This document shows, in pieces, positions 1-9,500 of a stretch of DNA of 43,096 bases (position 1 is the stretch's first letter; every line of letters starts with the position of its first letter). The DNA comes from UBA970 sp044341785 (lineage in GTDB: Bacteria > Bacillota_I > Bacilli_A > RFN20 > CAG-826), in assembly GCA_044341785.1 (NCBI GenBank), contig JBIIRB010000003.1, forward strand, positions 1 through 43,096. The letters are read 5' to 3'. The translations under genes were made by a program, and so were the position numbers. Below the pieces are notes generated by a model. That model ran no database searches. It was given only the letters and a program-made list of their open reading frames with translations, and had not been told where the DNA came from.

Positions 1-1
1 T

Positions 2-388
2 CCCTTGATTGCGTTTTTTGAAGATCAAGCTTTTGATGAACTTCAAGAAAAAGCTTTGATATTACTTACTCGGTTTTCCAAGCCATTATTAAGCGAAAGT
101 GTCACCTTATTGGAAAAAGCATTTCCCAATCAAATCGATGAAACAGCTTGGTTTCAAGATTTTAAACTGCTGGGTCAACAACTGGGGTTGGCATCGTCTG
201 CAAAAGAAATGAAGTTGAACCCTACTTTGTATCAAGGCCATATCGGAGATTTAGCAGAGATTCTGCGTGTGGTATTAACTGGACAAACGCAATCGCCTTC
301 ATTATTTGAAGTGATGAAAGTGTTAGGTTTTGATCGTTTCCTCAAGCGAATCCATTTCATGAGAGCATTACTGAAGCGGCGTTCTTAA
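2..388 (+). CDS. gltX: Glutamyl-tRNA synthetase, C-terminal part (5' truncated by window edge)
   Basis: This is the C-terminal, helical anticodon-binding part of a class I glutamyl-tRNA synthetase, the cytoplasmic enzyme that charges tRNA-Glu. The reading frame is open to the window edge, so the catalytic Rossmann domain with HIGH and KMSKS lies upstream. The recognisable signature is GDLAEILRVVLTGQTQSPSL followed by FEVMKVLGFDRFLKRI, which matches the end of bacterial GltX proteins. The TTG at position 5 is internal and not a start. The stop lies 5 nt before a tRNA-Glu gene, so enzyme and substrate tRNA may share a transcript. Family identity is fairly certain; specificity for Glu over Gln cannot be judged from this fragment. 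Confidence 0.85.
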   Translation, partial: PLIAFFEDQAFDELQEKALILLTRFSKPLLSESVTLLEKAFPNQIDETAWFQDFKLLGQQLGLASSAKEMKLNPTLYQGHIGDLAEILRVVLTGQTQSPSLFEVMKVLGFDRFLKRIHFMRALLKRRS

Positions 389-393
389 TTCAC

Positions 394-469
394 GGCCCGT
401 TGGTGAAGTGGTTAACACATAGCCCTCTCAAGGCTACATACATGGGTTCGAAACCCATACGGGTCACCA
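394..469 (+). tRNA. tRNA-Glu (anticodon CTC), CCA encoded
   Basis: A 76-nt cloverleaf. The 7-bp acceptor stem GGCCCGT/ACGGGTC (one G-T pair) ends in an encoded CCA at 467-469. The T arm is TGGGTTCGAAACCCA. The anticodon arm TAGCC-CTCTCAA-GGCTA is fully paired, and the anticodon CTC is at 427-429, so it reads GAG. It follows the gltX stop by 5 nt. A CTC isoacceptor is a luxury in a low-GC genome, because TTC alone can read both Glu codons; the TTC gene is at 28834. Confidence 0.93.
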
Positions 470-490
470 TCCTATTTCACTGAGTTTCGC

Positions 491-519
491 TTGTAAAAAA
501 TGTAAAAATCTTATAAAAT
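491..519 (+). promoter_or_regulatory. Probable promoter of the glycan operon
   Basis: TTGTAA (491-496) and TAAAAT (514-519) are 17 nt apart in the AT-rich gap between the tRNA and the first glycan gene. The hexamers match the sigma-A consensus in 4 and 5 positions. A second -10-like TATAAA at 583-588 lies directly against the operator palindrome and could be the true one, but has no good -35 partner. Confidence 0.5.
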
Positions 520-590
520 AAGAGTAATTTATAGTCCATTCAAAAGCGGTTTATTCGATTAAATAATCCCGTTTGAATCGCATATAAATT

Positions 591-600
591 GAAACGTTTC
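591..600 (+). promoter_or_regulatory. LacI-family operator palindrome
   Basis: GAAACGTTTC is a perfect 10-bp palindrome with the central CG step typical of LacI/CcpA-family sites. The outer flanks (AT at 588-589, AT at 602-603) extend the symmetry imperfectly. It lies 54 nt before the first gene of an operon that encodes its own LacI regulator at 3489. The likely reading is that this repressor binds here; CcpA-like binding is the alternative. Confidence 0.6.
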
Positions 601-620
601 GATAAAGGTATGTTCAATCA

Positions 621-642
621 TTCTTCCTCAAAAAAGGAAGAG
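621..642 (+). promoter_or_regulatory. Hairpin covering the Shine-Dalgarno of the first glycan gene
   Basis: TTCTTCCT (621-628) pairs with AGGAAGAG (635-642) around a 6-nt loop, with one G-T pair at the base. The 3' arm carries the best Shine-Dalgarno-like AGGAAG for the ATG at 654, so folding would hide it. There is no T tract, so it is not a terminator. Translational control is inference. Confidence 0.35.
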
Positions 643-653
643 AATGGAAAAGG

Positions 654-1880
654 ATGACTTCAATAAATCCCCTCATTGAAAAGATTCAAAAAACCGGATT
701 TCAGTTTTTTCAAGATTTTAGCAATTTCCGATCCGAAAAAGGTTATGGATTAACCGTCGATCATACAGGTAATCTTGATTTAGCTTCGATAGCCTCAACC
801 GGGTTTGCTCTTTCTAGTTATGTCATTGGTGTCAAGAATGGTTATATTTCTCATGGGGATGCCTTAATCAAAGTTGTGGGTACGTTAAAAACATTGCATG
901 ACAATGTTCCTCATTATCATGGTTTTTTTGCTCATTTTTTAGATATTCACACTGCTGAGCGAAGTAAAAAATGTGAGTATTCTACCATTGATACAGCGTT
1001 AGCCTTAAATGGTGTGATCACGGTGGCTGGTTATTTTAAAGAAAAAGAAGTTCAACACTTAGCAAATGCCATTCTTGCCCGTGTAGATTGGGATCACCTG
1101 ATTCATTTGCATAAGGGGAAAAAACGTTTATACATGGCGTTTAACCCTGACGCGGACGGCGATTATGTCAACGGTAAACCAGGTTTTATTCATCACTGGA
1201 GTATGCTTGCCGAACAACTTATGATGTATGTCATGTATGCGGGTACGCATTCTCAACGCGATGCACTTGAATTGTATGAATCGTTTGAACGCAAACGGGT
1301 TCAATATGATGATGCATCTTATCTGAGTTCCCCAGGCAATGCCTTGTTTGTTTATCAATATCCACTCGCGTGGCTCAATTTAAAAGACATTACGGATCAT
1401 CAAGGTATTTCATGGTTTCAAAACGTACAACAAGCCATTTTAGGTCATTACCGATTATCCCGTGATATCGCTAAAGATTATCCAACCTTTGGCAAACATT
1501 ATTTTGGATTAACGGCGTCCTATGGGATTCAAGGGTATCAAGTTTGTGAAGCCTTACCCAACGTGAATCACCGATTGCATACCGACGGTTCTGTTGCCCC
1601 TAACGCGATGATTGGTTCATTACCTTTTCAAGCTGAATTGAGTTTAAAAGCCATCGAGCTTTTGTTCAAAGAAGAGCATGTGTGGGATGAACGGTATGGA
1701 TTCAAAAACGCTTTTAATAATGTTCCTCAACGATGGATTGCCCAGCGTTACCTCGGTATCGATAAAGGTTTAGAAATGCTCATGGCCAACGCCTATCTCA
1801 CTCAAGATGTTTATGATGCTTATCATCACCACCCATTAATCAAACGAGGCATGGAAATCTTACAATGGAAAAAAAGATAA
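654..1880 (+). CDS. PF10091/GH144-like glucanase (putative endo-beta-1,2-glucanase), cytoplasmic
   Basis: A 408-residue protein of the glucoamylase-like PF10091 fold ((alpha/alpha)6 barrel), the group that includes GH144 endo-beta-1,2-glucanases. Visible family landmarks are DLASIASTGFALSSYVIGV near residues 42-60, HHWSMLAEQLMMYV near 180-193, FGLTASYGIQGYQV near 283-296 and DGSVAPNAMIGSLPF near 310-324. There is no signal peptide or membrane segment, so it should act in the cytoplasm on imported oligosaccharides. It heads an operon with GH3 and GH94 enzymes known elsewhere to handle beta-1,2-glucan, which favours that substrate. The 3' end overlaps the GH13 gene by 16 nt. The family call is firm, the substrate is inference. 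Other PF10091 activities are possible. Confidence 0.72.
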   Translation: MTSINPLIEKIQKTGFQFFQDFSNFRSEKGYGLTVDHTGNLDLASIASTGFALSSYVIGVKNGYISHGDALIKVVGTLKTLHDNVPHYHGFFAHFLDIHTAERSKKCEYSTIDTALALNGVITVAGYFKEKEVQHLANAILARVDWDHLIHLHKGKKRLYMAFNPDADGDYVNGKPGFIHHWSMLAEQLMMYVMYAGTHSQRDALELYESFERKRVQYDDASYLSSPGNALFVYQYPLAWLNLKDITDHQGISWFQNVQQAILGHYRLSRDIAKDYPTFGKHYFGLTASYGIQGYQVCEALPNVNHRLHTDGSVAPNAMIGSLPFQAELSLKAIELLFKEEHVWDERYGFKNAFNNVPQRWIAQRYLGIDKGLEMLMANAYLTQDVYDAYHHHPLIKRGMEILQWKKR

Positions 1881-3502
1881 ATCGTTCGTGGTGGAAAAAT
1901 GCTTTTGTTTATCAAATTTATCCTTTGAGTTTTTGTGACTCTAATGGTGACGGCATTGGCGATATTCAAGGCATCATCAGTCGATTAGATTATTTAAAAG
2001 AACTCGGCATCGATGTGATTTGGCTATCCCCAGTTTTTCAATCCCCGATGGAAGACAATGGGTATGATATTTCAAATTATGATGACGTGAATCCGATGTT
2101 TGGAACCAAAACTGATTTACAACAATTAATTCAAGAAGTTCATCGTCGTGATATGAAAATCATCTCCGATGTGGTCGTCAATCATACTTCCATTCAACAT
2201 CCGTGGTTTCAACACGCAATGAAAAATAAACAAAGTCCTTATCGGCCTTATTATATTTTTTCTAAAACCCCCAATGATATTACTTCCATTTTTAGTGGTC
2301 CAGCATGGGAAAAAAATCCTTATGATCCCACCGAATATTATTTTCATTTATTTGCCAAAGGCCAACCCGATTTAAATTGGTCTTTTCAACCGATGCGAGA
2401 AGCGATTTACGCTATGATTAATCGGTGGTTAGATTTTGGATTTGATGGCTTTCGCTTAGATGTGATTGACCTTATTGGTAAACAAATTGAAACCAAACAA
2501 CCCATTCATATGCCAACTTTAATGAAGTATTTGAAGGAAATGTATGAAGCATGTTTTAAAGGCAGAGACGTTTTTACCGTGGGTGAATTAGCAGGTTCTT
2601 CAGTTGAACAAGCTTCACACATTACTGATGAAACCAATGGTTTTTTAACGATGGGTTTTCAATTTTCTCATCTATGGCTTGATGAAATGCCCGGTCAAGG
2701 TAAATGGGCATTAAAATCCATCGATTGGGTGGAGTTAAAAAAACTATTTGTTAAGCTGGATGCTGTTTACGCCAAACAAGGATGGAACGCCATCTTTATG
2801 TCTAACCATGATCAACCGCGACCCGTTTCACGATATGGCAATGATCAACACTATCGCCTTCAATCGATGAAGATGCTCATGCTATTGTTTTATGGTTTAC
2901 GGGGTACACCTTACGTCTATCAAGGCGATGAGATGGGTATGACAAATTATCCGTTTGTTGCCTTGAATGAATTCAAAGATATTGAATCACTGAACTATGC
3001 CAAAGAAGCAATCGCACACGGAAAAACATTAGACCAAGTGATGGTGTCTCTACGTGCTAAGGGTCGTGACAATGCACGGACACCAATGCAATGGAACAAT
3101 GCTCCCCATGCTGGTTTTTCAACCCGTCAACCTTGGTTAGCCGTGAATCCAAATTTTGTGTCCATTAATGCTGAGTCTGATCGTAACAATAAAGATGGCA
3201 TTTATCGATTTTTACAAACTTACATTACGTATCGAAAAAAACATGCCGTATTTTCGATGGGTGATGTCCAATTTTCATTCATTGACCATCCCCATGTGGT
3301 TGCCTATACACGAACCTCATCGGAAGAAAGTATCCTCATCTTGTTGAATACGAGTCCGCTATCGATTCCTTTTTCATTGTCGATGTTTTCAGATTATCAT
3401 TTTGAATTAGGCAATGGCCGTAGCATCACACTCAACCAACAAACAATTTTACCCCCTTATTTCGGAGGGGTATTTAGAAAAGGAAACCATGGCCACTATT
3501 AA
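1865..3502 (+). CDS. malL: GH13 oligo-1,6-glucosidase / alpha-glucosidase
   Basis: A 545-residue GH13 enzyme of the oligo-1,6-glucosidase/alpha-glucosidase group, cytoplasmic, releasing glucose from short alpha-glucans. The (beta/alpha)8 barrel motifs are present: DVVVNH near 102, the nucleophile in GFRLDVI (Asp199), the acid/base in VGELAG (Glu241) and SNHDQPR (Asp316). QPDLNW at 167-172 and ARTPMQW later are typical of this group. Val200 after the nucleophile is the residue linked to preference for alpha-1,6 bonds; Thr there goes with alpha-1,4. Its start overlaps the upstream gene by 16 nt. An alpha-glucosidase is an odd partner for the beta-glucan enzymes around it. Confidence 0.88.
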   Translation: MEKKINRSWWKNAFVYQIYPLSFCDSNGDGIGDIQGIISRLDYLKELGIDVIWLSPVFQSPMEDNGYDISNYDDVNPMFGTKTDLQQLIQEVHRRDMKIISDVVVNHTSIQHPWFQHAMKNKQSPYRPYYIFSKTPNDITSIFSGPAWEKNPYDPTEYYFHLFAKGQPDLNWSFQPMREAIYAMINRWLDFGFDGFRLDVIDLIGKQIETKQPIHMPTLMKYLKEMYEACFKGRDVFTVGELAGSSVEQASHITDETNGFLTMGFQFSHLWLDEMPGQGKWALKSIDWVELKKLFVKLDAVYAKQGWNAIFMSNHDQPRPVSRYGNDQHYRLQSMKMLMLLFYGLRGTPYVYQGDEMGMTNYPFVALNEFKDIESLNYAKEAIAHGKTLDQVMVSLRAKGRDNARTPMQWNNAPHAGFSTRQPWLAVNPNFVSINAESDRNNKDGIYRFLQTYITYRKKHAVFSMGDVQFSFIDHPHVVAYTRTSSEESILILLNTSPLSIPFSLSMFSDYHFELGNGRSITLNQQTILPPYFGGVFRKGNHGHY

Positions 3503-4448
3503 AGATGTTGCCAAAAAAGCGGGTGTTTCGATTTCAACGGCAAGTTATGCGTTGAACAATGTTCCGTATGTTAAACCTTCCACAAAAGCGAAAGTACTCA
3601 AAGCCGCGCAAGAATTAAACTTTACGCCAAACGCGAATGCACGTAATTTAAAAACAAAAAAATCCAACAATATCGGTGTGTTTGTATACGGATTTAGTGG
3701 TCCTGTTTTCTCTGACTTATTGGAAGGGGTAAATAAAGCCGTTCATCAATTAGGCTACAACATCATCGTCACGAGTGGTCCCTCTTCAGCAACATTACTT
3801 CGTGAACGGCAAGTGGATGCCGCTATTATTTTCGATAGCATGCTCGACCAAGATGTGTTAGTGCAATATGCAACACAATCGCCTGTGGTTGTCCTTGATC
3901 GGCAATTAGAAGGTAACAATGTTTTTCACTCCTTTATTAATAATGAAACACTCGTGAACCAACTCATCCATCAAGTGATTGATCGTGGGTACAAAAAATT
4001 AGCGTACTTAAGTGGACCTAAAGATGCTTTTAACAATCAAGAACGTTATAAAGGATTTCTCAAAGCATTACATGAAAGGAATTTAAAACCTTTCGCTCAA
4101 TATCAAGGTGATTTCACCATACAATCCGGATACCTTCTCGGTAAAAAAATAGCCCATGCCACTTCCCGGCCTGATTTTGTTTTTTGTGCCAACGATGAAT
4201 CTGCGCTCGGACTCATGCGTTCCCTTAAAGAGAGTAGCATCCGTATCCCAGAAGATATCGGTATCGCAGGTTTTGACGGGGTTTACTTAAAAGATACGTT
4301 CGTTCAACCCTCGCTTACGACGATTGCCATTGACCATTTTAAGTGGGGTCAAGATGTTGCCGAGTTTTTAATCGATTTGTTAAACGAGAAGAAGTTGAAA
4401 CACGTTGTACCTCCTGTGGGTATGATTGTCATGAATGGGAGTTGTTAA
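3489..4448 (+). CDS. LacI-family transcriptional repressor
   Basis: A 319-residue LacI/GalR regulator. Residues 1-45 form the helix-turn-helix headpiece (ATIKDVAKKAGVSISTASYA), and the rest is a periplasmic-binding-protein-like sugar sensor with late family motifs such as PDFVFCANDESALG and PEDIGIAGFDG. I take the ATG at 3489, because the HTH begins there and an AGAAAAGGA ribosome-binding site precedes it. The upstream in-frame extension to 3414 lies inside the GH13 gene. It overlaps that gene by 14 nt. The palindrome at 591-600 in front of the operon is the obvious target, so the effector is probably a sugar released or imported for this pathway. Confidence 0.9.
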   Translation: MATIKDVAKKAGVSISTASYALNNVPYVKPSTKAKVLKAAQELNFTPNANARNLKTKKSNNIGVFVYGFSGPVFSDLLEGVNKAVHQLGYNIIVTSGPSSATLLRERQVDAAIIFDSMLDQDVLVQYATQSPVVVLDRQLEGNNVFHSFINNETLVNQLIHQVIDRGYKKLAYLSGPKDAFNNQERYKGFLKALHERNLKPFAQYQGDFTIQSGYLLGKKIAHATSRPDFVFCANDESALGLMRSLKESSIRIPEDIGIAGFDGVYLKDTFVQPSLTTIAIDHFKWGQDVAEFLIDLLNEKKLKHVVPPVGMIVMNGSC

Positions 4449-4449
4449 T

Positions 4450-6588
4450 ATGGCAAATGTGAAGAAAATTTTAGCGAGTCTTTCCTTAGAAGAGAAGATT
4501 GGACAACTTGCCCAATTACCTCCGTTTTTCTTCATGAAGGATTTAAAGAAAGAGGTTTCTGGTCCTCTCGCTAAACTTTCGATTACCGAAGCGCAAGTAT
4601 TTTCTGCAGGCAGTGTGTTAGGCATTGGTGGTCCTGAAGAAATGAAGCAAGTGCAGGATGCTTATCTTGCCCGTTCGCGGCATAAAATTCCGTTGATCTT
4701 TATGGCGGATGTCATTCATGGTTATAAAACAATTTTTCCAGTTCCATTAGCCATTGCCAGTTCTTGGAATCCTTCCTTAGCCAAACTAGCATCCAAAGTT
4801 GCCGCTGCCGAAGCTTCAAGTAGCGGCATTCATGTAACGTATGCTCCGATGGCCGATCTCAGTCGTGATCCACGGTGGGGTCGTGTGATGGAAGGTTATG
4901 GTGAAGATGGTTTAATCGCCTACCGGATGGCTTATGCCATGACGGAAGGTTTTCAAGGCGATAGCTTACTCGATGAAAACTCGATTGCTGCTTGTGTTAA
5001 ACATTTTGCTGCGTATGGCGCGGCGGAAGCGGGACGAGACTATAACACGGTGGATATGTCGCGTTATGCGTTACTCAATTACTACTTAAAAGGGTATCAA
5101 GGTGCCATTGATGCTGGGGCACGTTTGGTGATGACGTCGTTTAATACCTTTGAAGGAATACCGGCAACCACGAATGAATATTTACTGCGTAATGTCTTAA
5201 GAAAATTTTTAAAATTTGATGGGGTGGTCATCTCGGATTATGATTCGGCATTAGAGACGATAGAACATCGAACCAGTGTGGATCAAAAAGATGTTGCTTA
5301 CCAAGCCATGCGAGCAGGTTTAGATATAGAAATGGCTTCTCCAACCTATTTGAAATATTTAAAGTCGCTCATTGAAGAAAAACGGGTCCCGCTGAAATGG
5401 CTGGATGAGGCCGTGCTTAGAATCTTAAATCTAAAAAATGATTTAGGCTTATTTGAAAACCCATACAAATCGATGTCCATTGAAAAAGAAAAATCACTCG
5501 TCTATTCCCATGCTCACATGGATGCCGCATTGAAAGTTGCATTAGAATCGATCGTCTTACTCAAGAACAACAATCAAATTCTTCCGTTAAAAAAAGGAAC
5601 TAAAATCGCCCTGTTAGGTTCCCATCATGAGACTGGACAATTGTTAGGTCCATGGTCGTGGCATGGTGATCGCACGGTGACTACTTCGATCAAATCTGCG
5701 ATGGCTGATCAAGGCATTTATTTTTCTTCCGCGATTGAAGACTTAGCACAATACACCAAGGATGATCTGCGAAAATTAAAGAAGTCCGATGTGATTGTTT
5801 TATGTACGGGTGAACTTGAATCGATGTCTGGAGAAGCTCATTCGCGTGCGAATCCGGTGATGTTTAAACATCAAATTGAATTTATTAAGCAGTTAAAACA
5901 ATTGCAAATTCCGATTGTCCTTGTCCTTGTGAATGGTCGTCCATTAGTGCTAACTGACATTTTGACGCATGTGGATGCCATTGTCGAAACGTATTTTTTA
6001 GGTTCACAAAGCGCGCTTGCAATTGCTAAAACCTTGTATGGTGAGAATAACCCTTCCGGTAAATTAACGATGAGTTTCCCTCGTAGTGTTGGACAAATTC
6101 CAATTTATTACAACCATCTCAATACGGGTCGTCCTTTTAATGGCGATAAGAAATCGTATACCAGTTTTTACTTAGATGAAGACAATGAACCGCTTTTTCC
6201 ATTCGGCTTTGGTTTAAGTTATACCCAATTCCAATATGGCAATCTTCATGTCTCGAGTCCTAAATTTTCAGTGAAAAAACCGCTCACCATCACCATGAAT
6301 GTTAAAAATGCTGGTCTTATGGATGGTTATGAAATAGTGCAGCTTTATGTCACCGATTTAAAATCAGAAGTGGCTTTACCGGTTCGCGAATTAAAAGATT
6401 TTAAAAAGGTTTGGATCAAAAAAGGAAAAGTTGAAGAAGTGGTGTTTACGTTAACGGTGGACCAACTTCAGTACGTTCATTCAGATGGCAAGGTGGGTTG
6501 GGATGAAGGCGAATTTGTCATTGCTGTCGGACCTTCGAGTGTGAATTTGAAAACGGTGACGGTCACCTTAACCAAGGAGCAGCTATGA
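4450..6588 (+). CDS. GH3 beta-glucosidase
   Basis: A 712-residue, three-domain GH3 glycosidase: TIM-like barrel, alpha/beta sandwich and C-terminal fibronectin-III-like domain. It has no signal peptide, so it hydrolyses beta-gluco-oligosaccharides in the cytoplasm. Seen are KHFAAYGAAEAGRDY near 184-198 and the nucleophile motif GVVISDYDSALE (Asp263), while the FnIII-like end has YEIVQLYVTD and LPVRELKDFKKV. I choose ATG 4450 over 4435, because GGGAG at 4437-4441 is then 8 nt away. It sits directly before a GH94 phosphorylase, the same pairing as the sophorose/beta-1,2-glucan locus of Listeria innocua, so beta-1,2-glucosidase activity is likely. Other beta-glucosidase specificities cannot be excluded. 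Confidence 0.87.
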   Translation: MANVKKILASLSLEEKIGQLAQLPPFFFMKDLKKEVSGPLAKLSITEAQVFSAGSVLGIGGPEEMKQVQDAYLARSRHKIPLIFMADVIHGYKTIFPVPLAIASSWNPSLAKLASKVAAAEASSSGIHVTYAPMADLSRDPRWGRVMEGYGEDGLIAYRMAYAMTEGFQGDSLLDENSIAACVKHFAAYGAAEAGRDYNTVDMSRYALLNYYLKGYQGAIDAGARLVMTSFNTFEGIPATTNEYLLRNVLRKFLKFDGVVISDYDSALETIEHRTSVDQKDVAYQAMRAGLDIEMASPTYLKYLKSLIEEKRVPLKWLDEAVLRILNLKNDLGLFENPYKSMSIEKEKSLVYSHAHMDAALKVALESIVLLKNNNQILPLKKGTKIALLGSHHETGQLLGPWSWHGDRTVTTSIKSAMADQGIYFSSAIEDLAQYTKDDLRKLKKSDVIVLCTGELESMSGEAHSRANPVMFKHQIEFIKQLKQLQIPIVLVLVNGRPLVLTDILTHVDAIVETYFLGSQSALAIAKTLYGENNPSGKLTMSFPRSVGQIPIYYNHLNTGRPFNGDKKSYTSFYLDEDNEPLFPFGFGLSYTQFQYGNLHVSSPKFSVKKPLTITMNVKNAGLMDGYEIVQLYVTDLKSEVALPVRELKDFKKVWIKKGKVEEVVFTLTVDQLQYVHSDGKVGWDEGEFVIAVGPSSVNLKTVTVTLTKEQL

Positions 6589-9500
6589 ATCCATTAAAGC
6601 AAACCCTGTCGTTACAATCCCTTTCTTTACCCTCAGGAAAGGTGAGTTTTCATTTGTTACCAAGTGGAGATGTCCATCGCATTGATACCCAATTACGGAC
6701 TGACTTAACGTATCAAGTGAATTTATTGAAAGGTAATCTGATTGATGGTCAAGTCGCCAATCTTTACTTAAGAAAGAAAACTGACTCAGGATATGTTTTT
6801 GAAAAATTGCTCGGTATTCATAGCCCAAGCTCATGGACGATGGTTCAACACCAGGCGATTTACCAAGGACAAGCGTTAGGGGTGACTTACCAAGTGACTT
6901 TGACCGTGCACGAACGCGGATGGACGTATGATGTCCTTCTTCAACCTAACGGGACGCTGGATACGTATGATTTAACGTATGGCCAAGATGTTGGTATTGC
7001 CCATCCAGGCGGTATTACCGCCAATGAAAGTTATACGTGCCAGTACATTGATCATCAGGTGTTTAAACAGGATGCATCGATTGCTGTCTTATCGCGACAA
7101 AATCAAGGTGACCCCATGTATTTACAAGTGGGTTCTACTGGCCCAATCCAAAGTTATTGCACCGATGGATTTCAATTTTTCGGTTTGAGTTTTAAAGAAA
7201 ACTTTATCCCGGAAGCGATGCTTAAACCAGATTTAGCCAATGAAAATTTACAATATGAATTTGCTTATTTAACCTTTCGAACCCCTGCTTTTCAATTACA
7301 AAAACAAGCTTTTCATACGCGGTTTTATGGTTTAGTGGAAACACAACCGACCGCGTTTTTAAAATCCGCTTTACCGGTGTCTTTTTTGGATCGTTCTTTG
7401 CCTTGGCAAGCTGGTTTAACGTTGCAAAAAATGGCGTTTAAAATCAATCCTAAACACGTGTTAAGTGGGCGGGATGTATCGCTTAAGGATATTGAACTGC
7501 GTTATCCCGAACGTGTCCAAGAAGAATGGTTATCCGAACAACTCGTCTCTTTCTTTACCCCAGCGAAACGCCATGTTGTATTAAAAAATAAAGAAATTGT
7601 TACCCAGCGTCCTCATGCTCATATTCTTTTAGGCGGTGACATCGAACATGCAGGTGATCATGTATTGGCGAGCACCAACTATATGTTTGGCTTGTTTCAA
7701 TCGCATTTCACCTTAGGGAATGCAAATTTTCATAAGTTGTTAGGGGATTCGCGAAATGCGCTGAATGTCCAAACGATTTCAGGTCAACGCTTATATGTTT
7801 TCATTAAGGACCGCTATTATTTACTCGGATTACCATCGATTTATGAATTAGGGTTTAACTACGCAAAATGGATCTACGAATTGGGTGAGGATACGATTGA
7901 AGTGCTTGTGGATATCGATTTAAAAGGCCAAGCAACTCAATTACATTTTCATTCACTTCAAGGGATTCAATATGACGTCATTGCCACCCATCAATTGATC
8001 ATGAATGAAGCAGAATATCGTCAAGATATTCATGTGCGTATGCAAGACCAATCGCTGGTCATCGATGCCTCAACCAATGGTTTTATTACTGATCATTATC
8101 CACATTTAAAATATCGTATTGCAAGTTCCACTCCGTTTACGGTTGGGGATGAATCGCAATTCATCTTGACCGAAGAACCGATGCAGGGTTTGCTGACGTT
8201 GAGTTTTAAACAATGTTCGCAATTTGCAATCACCATCGAAGGTACATTCAAAAAAACTTTTCCCAAGCTTACTACCTTACCATTCCAAGAAAGCGTCCAA
8301 CAATACGATGCATTCATTTTAGATTTTGCTTCATTCAACATTCACCACCCCAATCACACCATCCAACAAGAGTTAAAAAAATTAGAACTCATTACGCCTT
8401 GGTATACGCACAACGCATTAGTGCATTATGCTTCGCCTCATGGTTTAGAGCAATTTAATGGTGCCGCCTGGGGAACACGGGATGTTTGTCAGGGGCCAAT
8501 TGAATTGTTCATGGCTTCGTTGCGATATGACTTAGTGAGAGAAATATTAGTCAAAGTTTTTTCACGAGCCTTTGTCGATCGCGGTGATTTCCCACAATGG
8601 TTTATGTTTGATGCGTATTATCGAATTCAAGCGCATGAAAGTCATGGTGATGTGATTCATTGGCCCCTTCGTGCCCTCGCTTATTATTTAAAAGAAACGA
8701 ATGATCGAACGATTCTTGATGAAAAAGTGACGTATTTTGATAAGAAAAAGAATCAATTTACGGTTAAAACGTATACGATTCGCCACCATGTCCAAACCGC
8801 TTTGAAAACGATTAGTGAAGAAGTCATTCCCGGAACAACCTTGCCTCAATATGGCGGGGGTGATTGGGATGACACCCTTCAGCCTGCCAATCGTGAACTG
8901 ACCCAAAAAATGGTTTCGGGTTGGACGGTCGCCCTTTACTATGAAATGCTTTCTGTATTAGCAAGTGTCCGTCCTTTTGAAACCAAAGCTGCAAATGAAG
9001 AACTGAAAAACTTATCGATGAAAGTGAAAAAAGACTATCAATCCTATCTCATGCCAGAAGGCACACCTGCGGGATTCGCCATTTTTGAATCGATTAAAAA
9101 ACGGACGTATCTCCTTCATCCGCTTGATGAAAATACCGGTTTAAAATATCGATTATTGCCGTTCAATCGTGGATTCATTAGTCAATTATTTTCTCCTGAT
9201 AAAATCGCAGCGTACTTAACCATCATCCGTCAACACTTAAAACATCCAGATGGGGTCCGTTTGATGGATACGGCGGTCACTTATCGCGGTGGGCAAAAGA
9301 CGTATTTTACTCGAGCAGAAACGGCTGCAAACTTTGGGAGAGAAATCGGTATTCAATATGTTCATGCCCACATTCGGTATATTGAAGCGATGGCCAAAAT
9401 CGGACAACCGATGGAAGCCTATTGGGGCATGTTTGCCATCAATCCAATCAATTTGCGAGATATGGTTCCTCATGCTTTACCACGTCAATCCAATGTCTAT

